Shown: piece after piece, positions 38,873 to 51,760 of the stretch
Layout of the letters: each line of letters starts with the position of its first letter
Position numbering within the stretch: the stretch's first letter is position 1
NCBI GenBank assembly: GCA_033239005.1
Contig: BSQZ01000013.1
Location: forward strand, 11,506,782-11,570,781
DNA from: Lamellibrachia satsuma
Taxonomy: Eukaryota; Annelida; Polychaeta; Sabellida; Siboglinidae
Direction: 5' to 3'
DNA: 64,000 bases
Translations under genes and position numbers: made by a program
Notes under the pieces: generated by a model
What the model was told of the DNA's origin: nothing
What the model saw: the letters and a program-made list of their open reading frames with translations, nothing else
Databases searched by the model: none

Positions 38873-39251
38873 CTAACATTCAAGGTAACTTCTTTTGATA
38901 ATTTTAACAAAAGTATGCACTCTTTTTTTAAACCAACTGCAAATAACTTAAACTATAGATTTGAACATCAACAAACCTGATTTGCAGTGGACTAAATGAA
39001 TTGAGGAGAGGGTTTAAAGGCTAAATCAGCAAGATTGATAGGGGATGGATATTGACTCATGGTTTAATGTTTTGTACACGGGGTTAATGTATGATATTTA
39101 GCAAATTGTCTTGTTATTACTGTGACCGTATCCTGTGATCATGACTCATGTCTTGTGTAAGAAAAACTATCATACAGCTCTAAGATGTTGTAGCACATTT
39201 TAATTTATTTGAAAGATTTTAAACAAACGGAATACTCTCTGTTGCAGCACT

Positions 39252-39667
39252 ATGGCGATGACATTGACGAACATTCGATTGCGTGAGTGGTTCCAGAAAC
39301 GCCGGGAGAGTGTGCAACCATGGAACACTTTTCTTAATCCATCCAACTTTAAGTTACCGAAAGCAGTTGCCCCAGCAACAAAACGCTTTATGAGCAACAT
39401 TGAGAAGTTCCAGAGCAATTACCTGTTTGTCTTTCTTGGCCTTGTTGCATTCTGCCTGTGAGTATAATTACTGTCATTGTCACTGCAAGTAATATGCTAA
39501 AATAAAACAAATAAACACACTGTTGTTTAAATTTTACAAGGATCAGTAACAGTTAATTAAGTACAATTTATTTTGTAGTATGTTTCATGAGTACAGCAGT
39601 GATTTTATATCATTTATTTATTTTTAATTGTTTGTTACATTTTAACTTATTAGTATTTTTAATGCCA

Positions 39668-39715
<48 letters not shown>

Positions 39716-41890
39716 GTTTTTAGACCTGAAATAAAGGTAGTTTTAATGCCAATTTTATATGTATATAATTATATATATATATATATATATGGGTTTTAGA
39801 CCTGAAATAAAGGTAGTCACATTCATAGTTATGTTGTTTCTTATAAAATCTAAACTTAAAACACTTATGCATGTAACTGCTCATGATTATTAAAGTTATT
39901 TAAAGTTTTTTTTCTCTTTCTAATTTAGTATAACCAAATTAAAATCTTATATTTCACCTACAATGCTCTATCAGCGGTGGAAGTGGACAAGATTAACACA
40001 AGGAAACCTGCAAAACTAAGATACAAAGTTTTATAATCCAAACATTCTGTGATGCTTTCTGTAAATTGTTTTGCTTTAGAACAGTTTTGCATGTCTTGGT
40101 GCTAGACTATATAGTGCTACACTGTTATAATAAAACATGATAATATAAACGTACATTAAAAAGAATGCCACCCACTTACTTTACAATGACTATGATTGAT
40201 TTATGTGCATTCTTAATACCTTACCACTGTCATGTTACTGTCTGTAGTTTGACCTCGCCTATGCTGCTCATCGCCATAGCAACATCACTTGGAGCATGTT
40301 ACATCATAAGTCTGAAGAATCAAGATCGCAAGATCCGCATCATGGGTTTGTAATAATTGTTGACTTGCAAACCACTGGTCTTGTGGTAGGATTTTTTTTG
40401 AGGTCCTAAAATATTATTTTTGACCAGTTGTGGCTGATAACAACCAATTTGTTGATTTTTCTAGCTGCAAAAGAACAAAATATCTCTTGATTATTAATAC
40501 ACCGATTAAAAATACAACTATTTTGTGTGATATCACATCATGGTTAGGGTTTAATGTAGAGTTTATATGTAGTTGGAAGCATGTCTACTTTATGTACAAG
40601 CTACATTTCTGAGGACAAACGAAAGGCTGAAGGCTTACTTATCACCACTTCCTTACTCTATTATTGCCTGTAATGAATGCAAGCAGTATCTCCACCATGT
40701 CATAAATCGAAGAAAGTTCAAATGTTATTTCAAGATAGTCTTTAAATGACGTGGACCACTTTTCTTTATGATGACAGAGTAATGTTATATTTGTGATGTT
40801 TTAATTTTAGTAGTTATATTATGTCTGTTGTAAGTTGGAACTTTCTGTTGCAGGTCGGGAATTGAGTTTAGCAGAGCAGTACTCGGCTGTAGGAATCCTA
40901 TCTTTTCCTATCTTTTGGATGGCAGGAGCAGGCTCAGCTGTCTTCTGGGTGATAGGTAGGTCACCTTTCTCTGCAGGCCAAGCAGCTGGAAAATGAACCA
41001 GACGGGGAGCTCCACAGTGTTAGACATATGTTTTAGCCATGCATTACAGCCTTTAGCCATGCATTGCATGCTGGGATAGAAAGTAGCACACTTTGCCTTC
41101 TAAGCATACAAGGAAAAACATTCGTATGGTGTCATTGTAAACATTGTAAACTCAACTGTAGACACCACTGTAAATATCACAGTAAACATCACTGTAAATA
41201 TCACTGTAAACGTCACTTAAACATCACAGTAAACATCACTGTAGAGATCATTATAACAATTATTATTGTGTGTCATGGAATTCTGAAAAGTTCCTCCTGT
41301 CACCAATTCGGTTTGTGTCAACGACACCAACTCGGTTTGTGTCAGCAGGGTTAATATCTCACCAACTCGGTTTGTGTTATTTAGGTTGACATGACACTGA
41401 ATCAATTTGTATCAGTCAGGTTAACATGACACTAACTCAGTGTTTGTCAACTGGGTTAATAATAACAAATAATAATATAATAATAATACTATCAAGTGCA
41501 ATTTCAATTAAAATGCTCAAAGCCCTTTACAAAATGTAATTGCATTTAAAACATTAAATATAGCATAAAGATGTGTATTTTAATGCAAATAGAATGTAAA
41601 TCGAATAAAATTATGATATGTTGATATGTCACTAACACTGTGTATGTCAACCCAACTACCTGTTCCACATAGTGGTTATATCAGAGCATAAGTGACATGT
41701 AGTGTGTCGTTCCACCCTATATTTTTGTACATGATCTCTGTTGCTGTAAGACAGTCTCTTGACTCGGTTCTCTGTGGCTGTTTCAGGAGCTTCATTCTTT
41801 GCCATTGCGCTGCATGCCACACTGTATGCAGGCCAGCAGGATGCCATTGATGATGAAGTGTTTGAAGAACTGAAAGTGGAGCCCGTATGA
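39252..41890 (+). CDS. RABAC1: Prenylated Rab acceptor protein 1 (PRA1 family)
   Basis: Coding exons: 39252-39457, 40248-40345, 40854-40955 and 41787-41890, GT-AG throughout, phases 2, 1, 1, for 169 aa (human 185). Residues 9-24 (RLREWFQKRRESVQPW) and FLNPSNFKLPK precede the PRA1 domain. Two hydrophobic hairpins follow: residues about 57-94 (SNYLFVFLGLVAFCLLTSP, MLLIAIATSLGACYII) and 112-150 (SFPIFWMAGAGSAVFWVIG, SFFAIALHATLY). The C-terminus is acidic and ends KVEPV, like human MEPV. The protein sits in Golgi and endosomal membranes, binds prenylated Rab GTPases and helps their membrane delivery. An acceptor (CTGTTGCAG, ending 39247) just 5' of the ATG implies an upstream non-coding exon. 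The N-terminus is shorter than in vertebrates. Confidence 0.93.
39667..39713. repeat. (AT)n microsatellite, with a second tract at 39768-39790
   Basis: AT dinucleotides in RABAC1 intron 1. The sequence after each tract (GGGTTTTTAGACCTGAAATA / GGGTTTTAGACCTGAAATAA, then AGGTAGT) is repeated, so a segment of about 75 bp is tandemly duplicated. Confidence 0.9.
41130..41460. repeat. Short degenerate tandem repeats
   Basis: A 12-bp-like unit (AAACATCACTGT) recurs from 41130 to 41250, then a CACCAACTCGGTTTGTGTCA unit recurs about five times to 41460. Both are in RABAC1 intron 3. Confidence 0.75.
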
Positions 41891-41994
41891 GACCACACTG
41901 TTGATTCACAGCTCTGTACATACTTTGTTCTGGCCACAGAATTTCTATGTACATATTTTGTAACAAACTTAGGTTTTGCCAGCCAAGTGGTCAA

Positions 41995-42600
41995 ATGTCA
42001 CTGGGTTCAGTTACAATTGTCAATTGCACAGCATCACAAAAACTCAATTACAATTACAATACTTCAAAATACGATTCCATTCCTTAAAAAATAAATTCAA
42101 AAACTCAGTTATAATTATGGCACTTCAAAGATGCTATATAAAAGGTTAAATTGCAATAGTTTGTAGATTGAATACAACTACTGTATTCCACCTATTAAGC
42201 GTACTTGCCCTATTTAGTGTACATCCCCTTTTTTAATCAGCAGGACCCATAATTATTGTACAGTAATTTGACTAGTGTGGAACAACAGAAAAGGGTTGTG
42301 TTAAACAGTTACCTTATTGTCTAAAGAAATTTGTTTTTATGTACACTTATAAGAACAGATTCCTTGACATTTTTCCATGATCCAATTTGTTTTCAAGCCT
42401 ACTGTACACTTTCAGTTGAATAGGGTGTATTGTTTTAGTTTAGACAGAGTTTCAGGTGAATACATATTTGCAGTTACATTTACTGCAGTGTATTTTTTCC
42501 CAATTACAATTATATTGTTTAAAGTAAAACCAATTACATAAATTACAATGACTGTAATTGTAACTAATTATGCAATTACAATTGAACCCATTCCTGGTCA
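41995..42600. mobile_element. Probable hAT-like MITE with AATTAC-rich ends
   Basis: The left part GGGTTCAGTTACAATTG and right part AATTGAACCCATTCCTG are inverted. GTCACT occurs at both outer edges, suggesting a target duplication with a damaged left terminus. The body is rich in CAATTACAATTAC. It lies about 110 bp past the RABAC1 stop. Confidence 0.45.
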
Positions 42601-43199
42601 CTAATTAAATTGTGAAGAGCTATAAAATGTTGATGAGGCATAGATAAACTTCATGTAATTGTTGGCATAACTGTACACCACTTAGATCATCAAATGCCTT
42701 GAACATTCAGCACCATTGTCATCAGAGATGATACTGGCACTGTAGAATATATCCACAGGCCTAGCCTCAAATTGACCTGGTGTTGGACGATGTAATAACA
42801 CTAGGGGGTTGTGGGTGTCACCCTTCTAAGAGTTTGTCTATGACTGGAGTTGTTGATAAGCTTCATGCAATATTATTACATGTTTGATTTTTTCTTGCAC
42901 ATAGACTTATTTATTATTCTAATTTAATGTTTTCACTGCTACTATAGTCAGTAACATATGCGTTCATTGCGTTGACTATCTTGGACTAATCTGGGAGACA
43001 CTGAAAGGAGAAGTAATTAAAATTTGGTACAATCTGAAAGGAGAAGGAGAAGTAATTAAAATTTGGTACATGTGCATGAAGTGAAATACTATGTTTGTTG
43101 ACTGACAGCCGACATGTACTTGATTTGTGCATTATTCTTGTATCCATAACAGCAAGGAACATATGATTTTTGTTGGAGCAATACTACAGATTGTACTTT

Positions 43200-43570
43200 G
43201 TTCATAATTGAGAAATGAAATGGTGTATAGTATGACACTCATGCAAAATTCTCAAGTCAGATTCACTGCCTTATGGCGAACCTGCAGCTTTCTTCTTCAG
43301 TTTGCTTATCCTGTTGAGGACAAATCTGTTTGCTGTGACATTGATGTCTTTCTTCAGCTGTTCTATCTACATGTCGCTGTCACCATTCTGAAAACATCTG
43401 TGATGTCCTTCTAAGTCGTGGCTTGCCTCTGCGTATTTTCCCTGCCACGATTCCATCCAATGTCATCTTTTTTCAGTCCGTCATGCCTCTTAATGCGACC
43501 AATATGTTTCAATATTTTGCACTTGCCCAAAATTGCACTACCAGTTTTGCCATGGCTCATTCAATATGAT
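43200..43570 (-). mobile_element. Degraded LINE 3' fragment
   Basis: On the minus strand the text resembles a LINE C-terminus (GIVAGKIRRGKPR after frame correction). It is heavily decayed, so the assignment is tentative. Confidence 0.4.
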
Positions 43571-43574
43571 ATGT

Positions 43575-46130
43575 TGCAGGTATGGTGGCTTGTTTATAAG
43601 TGACACAGTTTTATTTTAATGACAAAAGGTGCTATGGGTTATTATAACAAATAAAATCAGCATAAAAGACTTGTGTAGGAATGGTGTTGTGTAACTAGTG
43701 GTAAAATACTTTCATTCTTGGGACAGACGATGAGCTTTTTTATCTGCAGTTGACTTTTGGGATTTCATGGTATTTGTGGTTCAAAGAATTGAATGTTCTA
43801 AAAAATGTAACAATAATAGCAATATAATGTAAATATGTGAGACATGTTAAACTGGAGGTCTTTTGGTCTTGTGGGATTTCTGATGTACTTTCGATTAGAA
43901 GGATTGCATTGAATGTATTTTGAAATACAGGTATTTGACTAGAATTCTATCTCCTGATAGTTATGTACATAGTATGGGCTCCAGACAAAGGAATGATAAC
44001 ATCTATTGGAAACATGACTTTCAAAGACTTGTTCCTATTGCCACGTGGTCAGCATTCAGAGGTTTATGTTGGATGTTGGTAGCTGTAGTATACAACTACA
44101 ACAGAATTGGGTATATTTTCCATGGTTTACTTCATGTGACTTGTTTTGTTTGTTGTGTAAATTATTTTATGAACTAATATAACAAGTATTTTCATTCTTC
44201 TTAGGTGAAATAAAACTGTATTATAAAACATGCACACAGATTTATTGCGAGGAACGATGACATTGTTGATACACTTCATTTAGAATTTATATCAAATATT
44301 AATTATTATACACGCATAGACACACCTAGTGACGTCTCGTGTTATCCACACACCTTGGTTCCCAGTGGTTTTGGCTGGATTAACGAAGCATGCGGATTAG
44401 TGAATAACCGAATAATGAAGACATTAACAGGGTGTAGAGATTGTTCCTACTAAGAAAAGTGGATTACCAAAGAAAATGGATGATTAAAGAACAATTAGAC
44501 TGGACACGCACGCACGCACACACAGCGGTGATGTAACTACTTTTTTGTACTTGAGAAAAAGTAATTTACCTTAACACTAGTATAGTAAAAGTACTTTTTT
44601 AAAGAAACTGCATATGTAAACAGGACATTACTTATCAAATATACTTCAATACACTTAATAATTTATTTTACTAATTACTTAAGTAGTTTCAAAGTATATT
44701 TACTTTGCACATATAAATACAACGAATTTATTTATTTGGACGTAATTACAATAAAACATGAAGTCATAATTAAAACATCCTAACTGCTTTGCGTGCACAT
44801 AATCCAAATGCCTTCTTGAAACATATTGGAAAACTAGGCATCTTCTTCCCATACTACGTCAACCTCGCCTGGCTGAGATCTATTACACAGGTGCTGGTGC
44901 ACAAAACGATAGTATTAAATAGAGAAAAACGTGAACAAAAGTTCATTAGTGTAAGGTTCATTAGAGCAAAGTGTATTCTCTATCGACTGCCTTCTGGTGT
45001 GAGAGTACAACAGGAATAACCATTGGATGGACACATTTCGCTACAATAAAACTTGGATTACTATAGATGAATAGTCACCGGTAGACGTTGTTACCATGTT
45101 CTATGTAAACATAAATACATCTTCGTTATCTAATGAGCTATAGTCATATGTCGACAAAACAACACGTACTAAAGGTACACGTGTACTTGACTCTGGAACT
45201 GGGAACTTTCCAGTGTTGGGGCTTGCACCACCTCTCCGCTTCGGTTTTGGCACCGGGTTGTATAAATGTATGGTTGTTGTTGTTGACCATCTTAAACATT
45301 AGTATTAATTTGGAGTTGAGAAGCCGTTGTTGGAGTGTGACGTCTTGTCTTCTACGCCCACCCCGTGCGTGTGGGTTGGTGCGCGCGCGCGTGTATGTGT
45401 CTATCTTATTTTCGTCTTCATGTATGGGGCGTTTTTAATAGAAGTGTTATCTAAAGTACTAAGCTAACAATGTCTATTTAAATGCTTGACAAACCGTCAA
45501 AGCACGATTTAAATAGGACTGTTGTTTACAGTCGAACAGAAGACTAAAAGGGAGGATTCGTTGTCACGTAACGTCAATCAAATCAAAATTGGTCGCCGAT
45601 GGTGCAATTTTGACGTCGTTCAAGGCAATAGTGGAATTTATCGGCGAAACGTTTACGAGTAATCGGGCGTAAATATGTACTATGAAATAGTTGTGGAGAC
45701 ACACGTCAAGCAACGGCGTCATCAACAATTCTTCGCAACTGAAGCTTTCCGATGTCGCTAGACTCGATTCCGCCTACGAGTGTCCACTTCACCGTCAAGC
45801 GTCATCGCCACACTTTATTGTCAATTCTTCGAATGCCGTCTCTACGATGTTGCTAACTCGGCCAACGACAATCTAACAGACAACATGAAGTCAGTAGGGG
45901 AGACAGAGGCACCATGGCCATTTGATTGTTTGGTCACTTGCACTTTTAATTATGGCATGTGGGGTCACCTAATGTATGCTATAGATATACAAAACACACG
46001 CAGACGTCATTGACGCAGATGCCACAGAAATCTCCGAGTTATGTGATAAAATGCTTTTCATACATATGTACATAAATACATTTTTTAAATGTGGTGTGTT
46101 TCTTTATATACATAAAACTGCGTGTAATAT
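43575..46130. other. Intergenic gap
   Basis: No gene is recognised. At about 44527 CAGCGGTGATGTAACTACTT resembles the hAT-like terminus at 6199 and is followed by AAGTACTT-type motifs to about 44700. Several short frames occur (43920-44177, 45133-45438, 45691-46013) without family likeness. Confidence 0.4.
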
Positions 46131-46134
46131 TGTT

Positions 46135-46823
46135 GGAACACTTTAAGGGAAATAAATCAGAACAGTTGGGGCAGTTATTTGTAACTCCTGAAATGATACC
46201 AAAGACAGTTAAGAAGATGAAAGATAATAAATCACCTGGAGTTGATGGGGTACCACCAAAACTGCTTAAGGAAATTGTTGAGCAAATTAGTACACCACTA
46301 GCAAAAGTGTTTAACTTGTCACTAGAAGAAGGAATAGTTCCTTCAGAATGGAAAGAAGCAAACATTACACCGCTATTTAAGAAAGGATCGAGGAACAAAC
46401 CAGAAAATTACAGACCAGTGAGTTTAACATCAGTTATATGTAAATTACTCGAAACATTAATTACAGACCACATGGTGGAATTCCTTGTAAAGCATAACTT
46501 AATAAATACATATCAACATGGGTTCCTAAAAGCAAGGTCATGTCTAACCAATCTCTTATGTTTTTTGGATGAAATTACAAAGTGGGTAGATGACGGATCA
46601 CCAGTGGATGTTGTCTATTTAGGTTTTCAGAAAGCTTTCGATAAAGTGCCACATCAAATATTGTTACTTAAACTAAAAGACCATGGTATAGGCAATGATG
46701 TAATCATCTGGATAGAAAAGTGGCTTATATACAGAAGACAGAGAGTAATAGTAGATGGTGAGATTTCAAACTGGAAATCTGTTCTGAGTGGGGTACCACA
46801 GGGATCAGTATTAGGCCCTATAC

Positions 46824-46881
<58 letters not shown>

Positions 46882-46904
46882 CCATTATCATGTCATCTTC
46901 CAAA

Positions 46905-46994
<90 letters not shown>

Positions 46995-47920
46995 TTTGGA
47001 AGATGACATATCTAGCAAAGTATTCAAACTTGCAGATGTCACAAAAGTATTCAGAAAGGTTACTAATGATACAGATAAACAACGTTTACAGGATGATCTA
47101 GATAAATTAGTTAAATGGTCAGAAAAATGGCAAATGTTATTAAATTTTTGGAAGTGTAAATGCATACACATAGGACATGGAAACATTGACGAAGAATATA
47201 AAATGGGGGATGCTGTACTAGGTAGAACCACACAAGAAAAGGACTTAGGTGTAACATTTAGTACTGAATGAAAGTTTCAGAGCAATGTGGGATTGCTGCT
47301 TCGAAATGGCTAATTAGGAGAACTATCACGTGTCAGGAGAAACAGCTAATTGTACCCCTGTACAAAGCAATAGTTAGACCACATTTGGAATATTGGATAC
47401 AAGCATGGAGGCCGTATCGTAAGAAGGGCATAGACAAGCTAGAAAGAATACAACGAAGAGCAACTAAAATGATTCCAGAATTGAGAGAACTTAGTTACGA
47501 AAATCGCTTATTACAATGTGGTTTGACAACACTAGAGACCAGGAGACTGAGAGGAGACCAAATAGAAGTGTATAAAATAGTGAACGGTTCTGAGGATGTT
47601 GATAGGAATATGTTCTTCAAACTTAAAGAAGTAGAACCAGAGGACACAAAGCAGCATTAGCTAAGGACATGAGAAAGTACTCTTTCTCACATAGGGTGAT
47701 AAATGAATGGAACAAACTGTCAAATGATTGTGTTAATGCTAGTAGTGTGAATATGTTTAAACATAGAATTGACAGATATCTGATAAGGGCGGGCTACACA
47801 TAGATGATAAAATTGTTGGACTCTCGATAAGCCAATGGCTTCCTTGTCCACTTGCCGTCTGGAACTTGTTGTTTGGGATGGCAATCTTGTTAAATCTTGT
47901 TATCCGAAGAAAGGTATTAG
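46135..47920 (+). mobile_element. CR1/L2-like LINE, best-preserved copy C7
   Basis: RT fingers to palm run open from 46135 to about 46830 ([43 protein letters not shown]). The coding line is then broken by an (AT)n insertion, resumes 46996-47270 and 47268-47660, and finishes in the 3' tail to about 47915. Two catalytic positions are lost: motif A reads YLGFQKAFD (Asp to Gly) and motif C reads LADV instead of FADD. Frameshifts occur near 47268 and 47640. It is dead, but useful as a reference for the other copies. Confidence 0.88.
46832..46990. repeat. (AT)n tracts flanked by a 22-bp inverted duplication inside C7
   Basis: AT runs at 46832-46878 and about 46907-46988 sit where intact copies read ATATATATAAATGA. 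Bases 46886-46907 (ATGTCATCTTCCAAATTATT and on) are the reverse complement of 46988-47009, so LINE sequence occurs in both orientations around the second AT tract. Confidence 0.9.
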
Positions 47921-48064
47921 TTGGGAAGACGCCTATGGGCGATAACACGGATAACACAAAGTAGATAATTTATTAATAAACAAATTGTTTTTCTTCGGAA
48001 GCATATTCTCCACTTATCTCACTGCGTATGGGAACAAATACAAACGGCTCCCTACCAGTAATAA

Positions 48065-48566
<502 letters not shown>

Positions 48567-48568
<2 letters not shown>

Positions 48569-48700
48569 GCGCATTAGGACTATGCAGGGTACGAGTGTAT
48601 ACGAAATATGTGATGATGGCTGAATAGTAACATTGGATGCGAAGGGGACCCAATGCATACATACATACATAACTCGTACCCTGCATAGTCCTGATGCGCC
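48567..48700. repeat. 30-bp inverted repeat with about 74-nt spacer (foldback)
   Basis: The left arm 48567-48596 (CGGCGCATTAGGACTATGCA and on) and right arm 48671-48700 pair with one mismatch. The spacer includes a short (CATA)n run. It directly follows the long (AT)n tract. Confidence 0.9.
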
Positions 48701-49088
48701 GACGCCGGGCAGTGTCCACATTTGGTCCACTCTTACACTTCCATACACTCCGACTGTTTGCAGCAGTACATAGTCTACAGACATGGTGTATTACAGTTTT
48801 CTGTATTAAATTTTTCGTTTTTTATATAATTGTTTTTTAATTATTAATATATTATTTTATTATTATCATTTATTTTATTTAGGTATTACAGAACTCTGTT
48901 ATATACGATCGACATTGCAATTACTGGTGTATAGACTAAAACAACACCAAAGCGTGCCCTGTTGGCAAAAGTTCAGTGTTTTTACTAGTCCTGTTGTCTA
49001 GCAAAAACATGATGATCAAAATATAGAAACATTAAAATGAGCAAAGCACTTTTGCTCAACCAATATCTGAACCCTAATTAAAGAAATA
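48701..49088. other. Gap: nothing recognised
   Basis: Unique AT-rich sequence without gene or repeat signals. Confidence 0.4.
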
Positions 49089-49309
49089 CAAAGTGTGTTG
49101 GTAATTTAACGTTGCATAAGTAACAAGTCATACAACGTGTGTTGGTAATTTAACGTTGCATAAGTAACAAGTCATACAAAGTGTGTTGGTAATTTAACGT
49201 TGCATAAGTAACAAGTCATACAAAGTGTGTTGGTAATTTAACGTTGCATAAGTAACAAGTCATACAAAGTGTGTTGGTAATTTAACGTTGCATAAGTAAC
49301 AAGTCATAG
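49089..49309. repeat. 44-bp tandem repeat, 5 copies
   Basis: The unit CAAAGTGTGTTGGTAATTTA continues ACGTTGCATAAGTAACAAGTCATA. Copies are nearly identical and directly abut. Without spacers and in a eukaryotic context it is a minisatellite. Confidence 0.95.
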
Positions 49310-49364
49310 TAAACACACTCAGAACATTTAGTCATATTTCTTTGTAGGTGCAGCATATATTGAT

Positions 49365-49476
49365 GCGGTGAAACAATTGTTGGACTCTCGATAAGCAAAT
49401 GGCTTCCTTGTCCACTTGCCATCTGGAAACTATGTTGTTTGGGATGGCAATCTTGTTAAATCTTGTTAATAATGAG
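49365..49476 (+). mobile_element. CR1/L2-like LINE 3' tail, copy C8
   Basis: Only the terminal about 100 bp are present (TTGGACTCTCGATAAGCAAA, CCACTTGCCATCTGG, GATGGCAATCTTGTTAAATC), a strongly 5'-truncated insertion. Confidence 0.85.
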
Positions 49477-49695
49477 TGGTGATTTTACAAAAGTCCATGC
49501 TAAATGCGTAAAATTGAAAATGTGGTCAACTGTAATTTTTTTAAGAAATAAAAAATCACGCCAGGTTTTATTTAAGATGGAGTGCTAACCTTTTCCTGAT
49601 ATTATAGATTTAGTGAATAAATGGCTAAATTTCATGATATAATGTTTTCATTATTATAGTACGATGCACTGACGTCCATGATTATTTATTTCCAG

Positions 49696-49908
49696 CTCAT
49701 CCGGCGCTGACAGTTGAACCAAAAACTCTGGAACTGGGCTAGACAGCAGAAGTGAAATGCACATCATATTTTGGTAGCCCTCCTGAAATTGACTTGAATA
49801 AAAAAGGACGAGATACCTAAAATGCCATTGTGGATTGGAGCGACCCGAATAAAAGAAAAGAGTCTAACATGGATCAACAAAAGAGGAAAGAACTCGACAC
49901 TTTCATCT
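49696..49908 (+). pseudogene. Immunoglobulin-like exon with two in-frame stops
   Basis: Bounded by an acceptor (TATTTCCAG, ending 49695) and donor (GTAAGT at 49909); 213 nt, phase 1-1 as usual for Ig-domain exons. It reads PALTVEPKTLELG, stop, TAEVKCTSYFGSPPEIDL, then GRDT, stop. The G-x-TAEVKC strand carries the first Ig cysteine. The stops are TAG at 49740 (probably from CAG, Gln) and TAA at 49818. Splice signals are intact while the frame is not, so this is probably a recently decayed member of an Ig-superfamily gene. Confidence 0.6.
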
Positions 49909-50259
49909 GTAAGTAAAAAATATATAATATATACGAACGTAGATCCTACCTATATGAATTATATTGGGACCAAAATTGCATCATGTTACAAGCTACGTTC
50001 CAAATTACATTGTAATAATTACATTGTGCACGAAACATTTGGGTGAAATCGTGAGTGAATTACAATACATTCACTATATGGCGCCACTGGTGGGGAGTTT
50101 GCCGGTTCGCATTACGCCATGTTTCAAATTATGGTTTCTTGGTTTCATTTTATGCTTCGTGCACAATGGAATTGTCACAATGCAACATTGGAACGTAGCA
50201 TGTAACATTATGTAATTTCGCCCCAATATCATTCCATGTAGGGCCTACCTAAGCCTAGA

Positions 50260-50502
50260 AATAAACATCAATGAATGGATGTTCCGGTGTCTAGGTGTAT
50301 CAAACAGTGTGGGAATTTCACAGCCATCAGCGGCGACCAAAAGAACGTGGCCAGATGTCGGGTGACAACCTTCAAGCCGAACGTTGCACCCGATACCATT
50401 ATGCAAGTGATGGTTAGATGTATGTACAATTCTTCTCCTTGTGTGGGTCATGTAGTACATTCAAAATATTCTCAATTTAATAAATACTACCCGAAAAGAT
50501 GA
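50260..50502 (+). other. Possible Ig-family exon, unassigned
   Basis: An open frame ending at 50502 reads CGNFTAISGDQKNVARCRV and VMVRCMYNSS, with paired cysteines like an Ig-type fold. Candidate acceptors exist (GTGTCTAG near 50295) but phases do not fit the exon at 49696. I cannot assign it; its neighbours suggest membership of the same decayed gene. Confidence 0.3.
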
Positions 50503-50894
50503 CAGCAGCACAGTGGCGGATACCTAAACTCTAAGGCTAGTCGACAAACTATTCTGTCGCACATGTCTAAAGAGAAGAAGGAAGGAAGAGGACAATAATT
50601 ACTTGTAATATTTACACTTTGATCACACAGTGTTATGCATTTAGACACGCATCAACCAGTGGTTGATGTAATCTTCGTTCCGAGGGACTGCCGATGATGA
50701 TGATAAGTAATTGTGATATCCACATTGCAATGATGGTTCTTTGCAAGTTCTAATTACTATTCATAGTACTGTTTTCATGTTATGATCACCTATTTTTAAT
50801 GAAGCACGGTATTCATATGTAAACGTTACAATGTTTATTGTACACACTTTGTGTTGTGTTATTACAGCGTTACTATCCTATGTATAATGGTGCA

Positions 50895-51535
50895 TTACAC
50901 TCTATGTTGTAAGAAGGACATAGATAAGAATACAAAAAAGAGGAACTAAAATGATTCCACAATTGAGAGACCTTAGTTAAGAAAACCACTTATTAGAATG
51001 TGGTTTGACAACACTAAAGACAAGGAGACTAAGAGGAGACCAAATATAAATGTTTACAACAGTGAATGGTTTTGAAGATATTGGTTAGAATATGTTCTTC
51101 AAACTTAAAAAAGGCAATAGAACCAGATGACCCAAAGCAGCATTAGTTAAGAAACAGTGTAGGTTGGACACGAGTACCACTGCTAGTCCAGCAGCCGAGG
51201 GGGGTAACCCCTTTTTGCCTGATATAGCAACAGCTCTGACATGGCATGCACACCATTTTGTGCATGCCAGTGTGGAAGGCCTGCCAAAATGTTTATTGTC
51301 TGGTTGCAAAGCATTTTTTTCAAATGCTCAAGGGTGAGTATTCCACACCCCTGGATGTTATTATATGCATGCTAGAGATGAATAATCAACAAAGAAAAAA
51401 ATTATATCAGGCAAAAAGGAGTTATGTCAAAACATGTCCTTTGGCTGCCGGACTATACCCACAGAGGGTAATAAATGAATGGAACAAACTGTCGAATGAT
51501 TGTGTTAATGTTAGTAATGTGAATATGATAAAATA
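50895..51535 (+). mobile_element. CR1/L2-like LINE fragment (C9) interrupted by a MITE-like insert
   Basis: Thumb region 50906-51175 (AGAGACCTTAGTTAAGAAAA, GGTTTGACAACACT) and the later RVINEWNKLSNDCVN block (51459-51535) are colinear with C7. The 283 bp between them are foreign. Confidence 0.75.
51176..51458. mobile_element. MITE-like insert with inverted repeats
   Basis: The left end has TAGTCCAGCAGCCGAGG and CCCTTTTTGCCTGATATA. The right end has TATATCAGGCAAAAAGG and CTTTGGCTGCCGGACTATA. The outer and inner blocks are therefore inverted copies about 280 bp apart. It sits in CR1 sequence; exact target duplications could not be fixed. Confidence 0.6.
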
Positions 51536-51544
51536 TTCCCAAGA

Positions 51545-51760
51545 AGAATGCTTTTTACGTGGGAGACACTCTGAACTGCATGGCTAATGGCTACCCTTTG
51601 CCGAGTTTCACTTGGTTGGCATTGATATCACCCGGGAGTCGTAAAGTGCGCAGTTGTGTGCTTAAGATCACTAAAAACATGTTTGGAGACAACATGTGGG
51701 AGTGCACTCTAACTAGTGACTACACTCCCATCCCCTTCAAAATCACAGCAGAGTTCAGAG
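51545..51760 (+). pseudogene. Immunoglobulin C2/I-like exon, 5' part lost
   Basis: It reads VGDTLNCMANGYPLPSFTWL, then SCVLKITKNMFGDNMWECTL and IPFKITAEF. This gives Cys (B strand), Trp (C strand), LKI (E strand) and D-x-MWEC (F strand), the full Ig core. A donor GTGGTC follows at 51761 in phase 1. The frame is open, but the 5' edge abuts CR1 debris (to 51535) without a clear acceptor, so the exon may be broken. With the exon at 49696 it suggests a decayed Ig-superfamily receptor gene here. Confidence 0.6.

Noticed and set aside
46091..46830. Reverse-transcriptase frames as host genes
   Set aside because: They are parts of LINE copies with broken frames and lost catalytic residues.
49089..49309. 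Regular 44-bp direct repeats that could suggest a CRISPR array
   Set aside because: Units abut without unique spacers, and the context is eukaryotic.
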